Shown here: positions 60,812 through 64,000 of the stretch, in pieces | Layout: each line of letters begins with the position of its first letter | How positions within the stretch are numbered: position 1 is the stretch's first letter | Origin: Limnohabitans sp. Rim8 | GTDB lineage: Bacteria; Pseudomonadota; Gammaproteobacteria; Burkholderiales; Burkholderiaceae_C | NCBI RefSeq assembly: GCF_945901735.1 | Contig: NZ_CAMDLM010000011.1 | Span: 40,414-104,413, forward strand | Reading direction: 5' to 3' | Length of the DNA: 64,000 bases | Made by a program: the position numbers and the translations under genes | Notes under the pieces: generated by a model | What the model was told of the DNA's origin: nothing | Database searches by the model: none | What the model saw: the letters and a program-made list of their open reading frames with translations, nothing else

Positions 60812-61545
60812 TCGTCTGGATCAAACGCAGTGCATCGTTGGCGCTGCTGGCTGCTGTGCTGGCCTTGCAAGGCTGCGCCACCGTGAAAACCGCCGATGCG
60901 CGTGACCCTTGGGAGTCGATGAACCGCAGCGTCTACCAATTCAACGATGTGGTGGACACCGCGGCCATCAAGCCCGCAGCCGAGCTGTATGCGAAAGTTT
61001 TGCCCGGCTTTGTGCGCAAGGGTGTCAGCAACTTTTTTGGCAATTTGGGAGATGTTTGGTCCATGGCCAACAGCGCCCTGCAGCTCAAGGGGCAGGCCAC
61101 GGCGGAGACTTTCATGCGCATCAACGTGAACACCTTTTTTGGCCTGGGCGGCTTGCTGGATGTGGCCACCGAAATGCGCCTGGAAAAGCGCAAGGAAGAC
61201 TTCGGACAGACCTTGGGTTACTGGGGCGTTAAGCCAGGCCCTTATGTGGTGCTGCCCTTGCTGGGCCCGTCCACAGTGCGCGACACCCTGGCCTTGCCGC
61301 TGGACATGCGCGGCGATGTTTCGCGGCAGTTTTCGGATGAGGCCACCCGCAATGCTTTGACCGTGACACGCGTTTTGGACATCCGCACGGGACTGCTGCA
61401 AACCGTGGACGTGGTCATGGCCGCATCGCTGGACCCTTACTCGTTTGTGCGTGACGGCTTCCTGCAAAAACGACGCAACGATATTCACGACGGCAACCCG
61501 CCCTCAAGTTTCGACTATGGGGATGACGAGGCCAGCCATAAATAA
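60808..61545 (+). CDS. mlaA: Outer-membrane lipoprotein MlaA (VacJ)
   Basis: A 245-residue lipoprotein with lipobox LALQGC and lipidated C23. The DPWESMNRSVYQFND start of the mature part and the GYWGVKPGPYVVLPLLGPSTVRD (in part) motif are MlaA signatures. It extracts mislocalised phospholipids from the outer leaflet and passes them to MlaC. In E. coli mlaA is separate from mlaFEDCB; here it sits within the operon between mlaD and mlaC. Confidence 0.95.
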   Translation: MIVWIKRSASLALLAAVLALQGCATVKTADARDPWESMNRSVYQFNDVVDTAAIKPAAELYAKVLPGFVRKGVSNFFGNLGDVWSMANSALQLKGQATAETFMRINVNTFFGLGGLLDVATEMRLEKRKEDFGQTLGYWGVKPGPYVVLPLLGPSTVRDTLALPLDMRGDVSRQFSDEATRNALTVTRVLDIRTGLLQTVDVVMAASLDPYSFVRDGFLQKRRNDIHDGNPPSSFDYGDDEASHK

Positions 61546-61597
61546 GCCCGTTACAGTTGTTCACACGCATTCTGGCTACAGGCCGTATAGTTATTTC

Positions 61598-62254
61598 ATG
61601 CTCCAAACCGATACCGCTCTTTTACTGAACCGCCGCCGTGTGATTGTGGCCGCATGTGCCGCCAGCATGCTGGGCGCTTCGGGCCTGGCCGTGGCCGCCG
61701 ATGAGGCACCCGAGGCCTTCATCCAGCGCATCACCAACGACACGCTGAACGCCATCAAGGCGGACAAGGCCCTGCGCACTGGCGACATTGGCAAAATCAT
61801 GCAACTGGTCGACACGCAGCTGATGCCGCATGTGAACTTTCGCCGCATGACCGCTCTTGCCACTGGCCCAGCTTGGCGTAAAGCCACACCCGAGCAACAA
61901 AAACGCCTGCAAGAAGAGTTCAAGATTTTGTTGGTGCGCACCTATTCGGGCGCCCTCAGCCAAATCACCGACCAGGTGGTTGTGGTCAAGCCCCTGCGCG
62001 CCGGCCAGGAAGACAAAAACCTGGTGGTGAACACCGAGGTGCGCGGCAAGGCGGACCCGATTCAGTTGGACTACCGACTCGAAAAAACTCCGGGTCAAGG
62101 TGCAGGCTGGATGATTTTTGACCTGAACGTGCTGGGCGTGTGGCTGATCGAAAACTACCGCAACCAGTTCACCAAAGAGATCAATGTCGGTGGCATCGAT
62201 GCGTTGATTGCCAGTTTGGCTGCTCGCAACAAATCCAACACCAAAACCTCTTGA
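61598..62254 (+). CDS. mlaC: Periplasmic phospholipid carrier
   Basis: A 218-residue periplasmic carrier with a signal peptide (NRRRVIVAACAASMLGASGLAVA) starting at ATG 61598; the region before it is unlike the family. The MlaC/Ttg2D domain is seen in MPHVNFRRMTALATGPAWRKATPEQQKRL (in part) and GWMIFDLNVLGVWLIENYRNQF (in part). It ferries phospholipid between MlaA and the MlaFEDB complex. Confidence 0.94.
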   Translation: MLQTDTALLLNRRRVIVAACAASMLGASGLAVAADEAPEAFIQRITNDTLNAIKADKALRTGDIGKIMQLVDTQLMPHVNFRRMTALATGPAWRKATPEQQKRLQEEFKILLVRTYSGALSQITDQVVVVKPLRAGQEDKNLVVNTEVRGKADPIQLDYRLEKTPGQGAGWMIFDLNVLGVWLIENYRNQFTKEINVGGIDALIASLAARNKSNTKTS

Positions 62255-62265
62255 AGACGCAGGAC

Positions 62266-62541
62266 ATGAGCCCTCTGAAGTTGCCCGCCACTTTGCTGCA
62301 CGACCAGGCCGATGCTTGTCTGGCGAAGTGGGTGGCGCAAATGCCCGCTGATTTTCCGTCTGCGGTGGTGCTGGACGCATCGGGTCTTTCTGAATTCGAC
62401 TCCTCGGCTTTGGCCGTGCTGTTGGGCTTGCGCAGGGTTCTGATCCAAAAAGGGAGCGCCTTGCGGGTCGATGGTATGACCCCGCGCTTGCGAGAACTGG
62501 CCAGTTTGTATGGGGTGATGGATCTGCTCCAGCCCGCTTGA
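62266..62541 (+). CDS. mlaB: STAS-domain protein MlaB
   Basis: A 91-residue cytoplasmic STAS protein, the subunit that binds and stabilises MlaF. The conserved core VVLDASGLSEFDSSALAVLL (about 35-54) is present. Start ATG 62266 gives the usual length, with GCAGGAC before it; it lies 11 bp after mlaC. It completes the F-E-D-A-C-B set. Confidence 0.9.
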   Translation: MSPLKLPATLLHDQADACLAKWVAQMPADFPSAVVLDASGLSEFDSSALAVLLGLRRVLIQKGSALRVDGMTPRLRELASLYGVMDLLQPA

Positions 62542-62625
62542 AGGCGTGGTCTCCATGTCTTTTGAGGCCTCTACAAGGGCAGCGCCTCAGGGTCGGCGGG
62601 CCAGCACTTAAAATAGTCCCCTTCC

Positions 62626-63561
62626 ATGCCAGCGCTCTCATTCCAATCCGTCTCCAAGATTTATCCGACCAAACAGGTGGGCGCAGCCGCGTTCAAAGCC
62701 CTTGACCAGGTCAGCTTCGATGTGGAGGAGGGCGAGTTTTTCGGCCTGCTCGGGCCCAACGGTGCGGGCAAAACCACCCTGATCAGCACCTTGGCAGGCT
62801 TGAGTCGGCCCAGCACCGGTCGTGTATTGGTGCATGGCCACGACGTGCAAAGCGACTACGCCGCCGCGCGCCGACTGCTGGGCGTGGTGCCGCAAGAGTT
62901 GGTGTTTGACCCGTTTTTCACGGTCCGCGAAGCTTTGCGTATCCAGTCTGGGTATTTCGGGGTCAAGAAAAACGAGGTCTGGATCGATGAGCTGTTGGAA
63001 AGTCTGGGTCTGGCCGACAAGGCGGGCTCTAACATGCGCCAACTCTCGGGCGGCATGAAACGCCGCGTGCTGGTGGCACAAGCCTTGGTGCACAAGCCCC
63101 GGGTGATCGTGCTCGACGAACCCACCGCCGGAGTCGATGTCGAGCTGCGCCAGACCTTGTGGGCCTTTATCGCCAAACTCAACAAGCAAGGCCACACCGT
63201 CTTGCTGACCACCCATTACCTGGAAGAGGCCGAAGCCCTGTGCGGGCGCATCGCCATGCTCAAGCGTGGCCAGTTGCTGGCGCTGGAGCGCACGTCTGAT
63301 TTGCTACGCTCGGCCACCAGCCAGGTGCTGCGCTTCAAGCTCGACGGCGACTTGCCTCCCGCCGTGTCGGCCATCGCCCGGGTGACGGGGCGCATTGTGC
63401 AGTTGCCTGTGCACAACGCGGCCGAAATCGAAAACCATCTGGCCACCCTGCGCACAGCCGGGCTGGTGGTCGAAGACGTCGAGATCCGTCAGGCCGATCT
63501 GGAAGACGTTTTCTTGGAAGTGATGAACCGAAAACAAACCGCTACCGGAGCCTTGGCATGA
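62626..63561 (+). CDS. ABC-2 exporter ATPase (YadG-like)
   Basis: A 311-residue ATPase with Walker A GPNGAGKTT (about 42-50), signature LSGGMKRRVLVAQAL (about 141) and Walker B VIVLDEPTAGVD. The C-terminal 80 residues form the accessory domain usual in YadG/NodI-like exporter ATPases. The stop overlaps the permease start by 4 bp. This pair commonly follows the mla operon in Burkholderiales, so a role in envelope lipid traffic is possible; the substrate is unknown. Confidence 0.92.
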   Translation: MPALSFQSVSKIYPTKQVGAAAFKALDQVSFDVEEGEFFGLLGPNGAGKTTLISTLAGLSRPSTGRVLVHGHDVQSDYAAARRLLGVVPQELVFDPFFTVREALRIQSGYFGVKKNEVWIDELLESLGLADKAGSNMRQLSGGMKRRVLVAQALVHKPRVIVLDEPTAGVDVELRQTLWAFIAKLNKQGHTVLLTTHYLEEAEALCGRIAMLKRGQLLALERTSDLLRSATSQVLRFKLDGDLPPAVSAIARVTGRIVQLPVHNAAEIENHLATLRTAGLVVEDVEIRQADLEDVFLEVMNRKQTATGALA

Positions 63562-64000
63562 CCGGTTGGCAAACCTTGCTTTACAAAGAAGTGCTGCGCT
63601 TTTGGAAAGTTGCTTTCCAGACGGTGGGCGCGCCGGTGCTGACGTCCGTGCTTTACATGCTGATCTTTGGCCATGTGCTCGAAGACCATGTCAAGGTGTA
63701 TGACAACGTGGCTTACACCTCGTTTTTGCTGCCGGGCCTGATGATGATGGGCGTGCTGCAAAACGCGTTTGCCAACAGCTCGTCCAGCTTGGTGCAAAGT
63801 AAGATCATGGGCAGCTTGGTGTTTTTGTTGCTCACACCCTTGTCGCACCGCAGCTGGTTTGTGGCCTATGTGGGCTCATCGGTGGTGCGGGGCTTGGCCG
63901 TTGGCGTGGGGGTGTTCGTCATCACCGGCTGGATGGTCAACATCACTTTTGTCAACCCACTGTGGATTTTGGCCTTCGCCTGCATGGGCGCGGCCATGAT
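63558..64000 (+). CDS. ABC-2 exporter permease (YadH-like), 3' end beyond the window
   Basis: The first 147 codons of an ABC-2 type permease, starting TGWQTLLYKEVLRFWKVAFQT. Membrane segments appear at about residues 25-45, 60-80, 105-130 and beyond, and the PGLMMMGVLQNAFANSSSS (in part) stretch is the usual loop after helix 2. It is coupled to the ATPase gene by an ATGA overlap. The right window edge cuts it. Confidence 0.92.
   Translation, partial: MTGWQTLLYKEVLRFWKVAFQTVGAPVLTSVLYMLIFGHVLEDHVKVYDNVAYTSFLLPGLMMMGVLQNAFANSSSSLVQSKIMGSLVFLLLTPLSHRSWFVAYVGSSVVRGLAVGVGVFVITGWMVNITFVNPLWILAFACMGAAM

Overview
The window reads as a chromosomal segment of a Burkholderiales betaproteobacterium, most likely Comamonadaceae (Limnohabitans/Rhodoferax/Polaromonas-like). 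This rests on the high-GC coding style, a fused isobutyryl-CoA mutase (IcmF), the run gltBD followed by mlaFEDA-C-B and an ABC-2 exporter, the pair argB-slmA, a phasin beside a TetR gene, and a TRAP-fed sugar-acid cluster. No rRNA, tRNA, CRISPR array or prophage was seen. No gene-free stretch exceeds about 300 bases; the longer gaps (21919-22197, 40671-40915, 48707-48904) hold candidate regulatory sites, listed below.

Layout. 1-2450: 5' part of icmF on the minus strand, with a palindromic operator upstream. 2631-3056: a one-domain rhodanese. 3067-12704: a peptide/amide utilisation block made of two amidase-signature enzymes, a complete Dpp/Opp-type ABC importer (binding protein, two permeases, fused double ATPase) and an M81/MlrC-type metallopeptidase. 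12835-15079: membrane M23 peptidase, bactofilin, and CoaX. 15112-16396: TetR regulator and PHA-granule phasin. 16554-20271: rfbB, rfbD, argB, slmA, with two palindromic repeats, one of them inside the rfbB reading frame.

20416-31167 is an apparently acquired sulfonate-catabolism island of lower GC by eye. A MocR regulator diverges from an operon for a Tau/Ssu-type ABC importer, a HisD/HpsN-family dehydrogenase, a DegT aminotransferase, L-cysteate sulfo-lyase (CuyA), a YeiH-type exporter, an Asp/Glu-type racemase and an alpha/beta hydrolase. The gene set suggests oxidation of a C3 amino-alcohol sulfonate (cysteinolate is the best fit) or of DHPS to cysteate, racemisation, C-S cleavage to pyruvate, ammonia and sulfite, and sulfite export. 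This is the most interesting system here. A truncated coding start lies at its right edge.

31292-44456 is a sugar-acid region. Minus strand: mannonate dehydratase (ManD), a fructuronate reductase-like enzyme, an Ldh-family oxidoreductase, an UxaA-type dehydratase, a TRAP transporter and a GntR regulator. Plus strand, divergent: an enolase-superfamily dehydratase, two SDRs and an FAH-family hydrolase, matching a non-phosphorylative 2,4-diketo-3-deoxy sugar-acid route (L-fucose/L-rhamnose type).

44596-49789 holds housekeeping genes (aroB, a dGTPase-like gene, an MFS transporter, DUF1415, a methyltransferase). 49866-51410 encodes an unusual exported protein joining a ClpP/crotonase-like domain to a rhodanese-like domain. 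51491-52318 is a RAYT (REP-associated transposase) element with exact inverted REP flanks. 52386-58622 is gltBD. 58725-62541 is the Mla phospholipid-transport operon, and an ABC-2 exporter (ATPase plus partial permease) runs off the right end.
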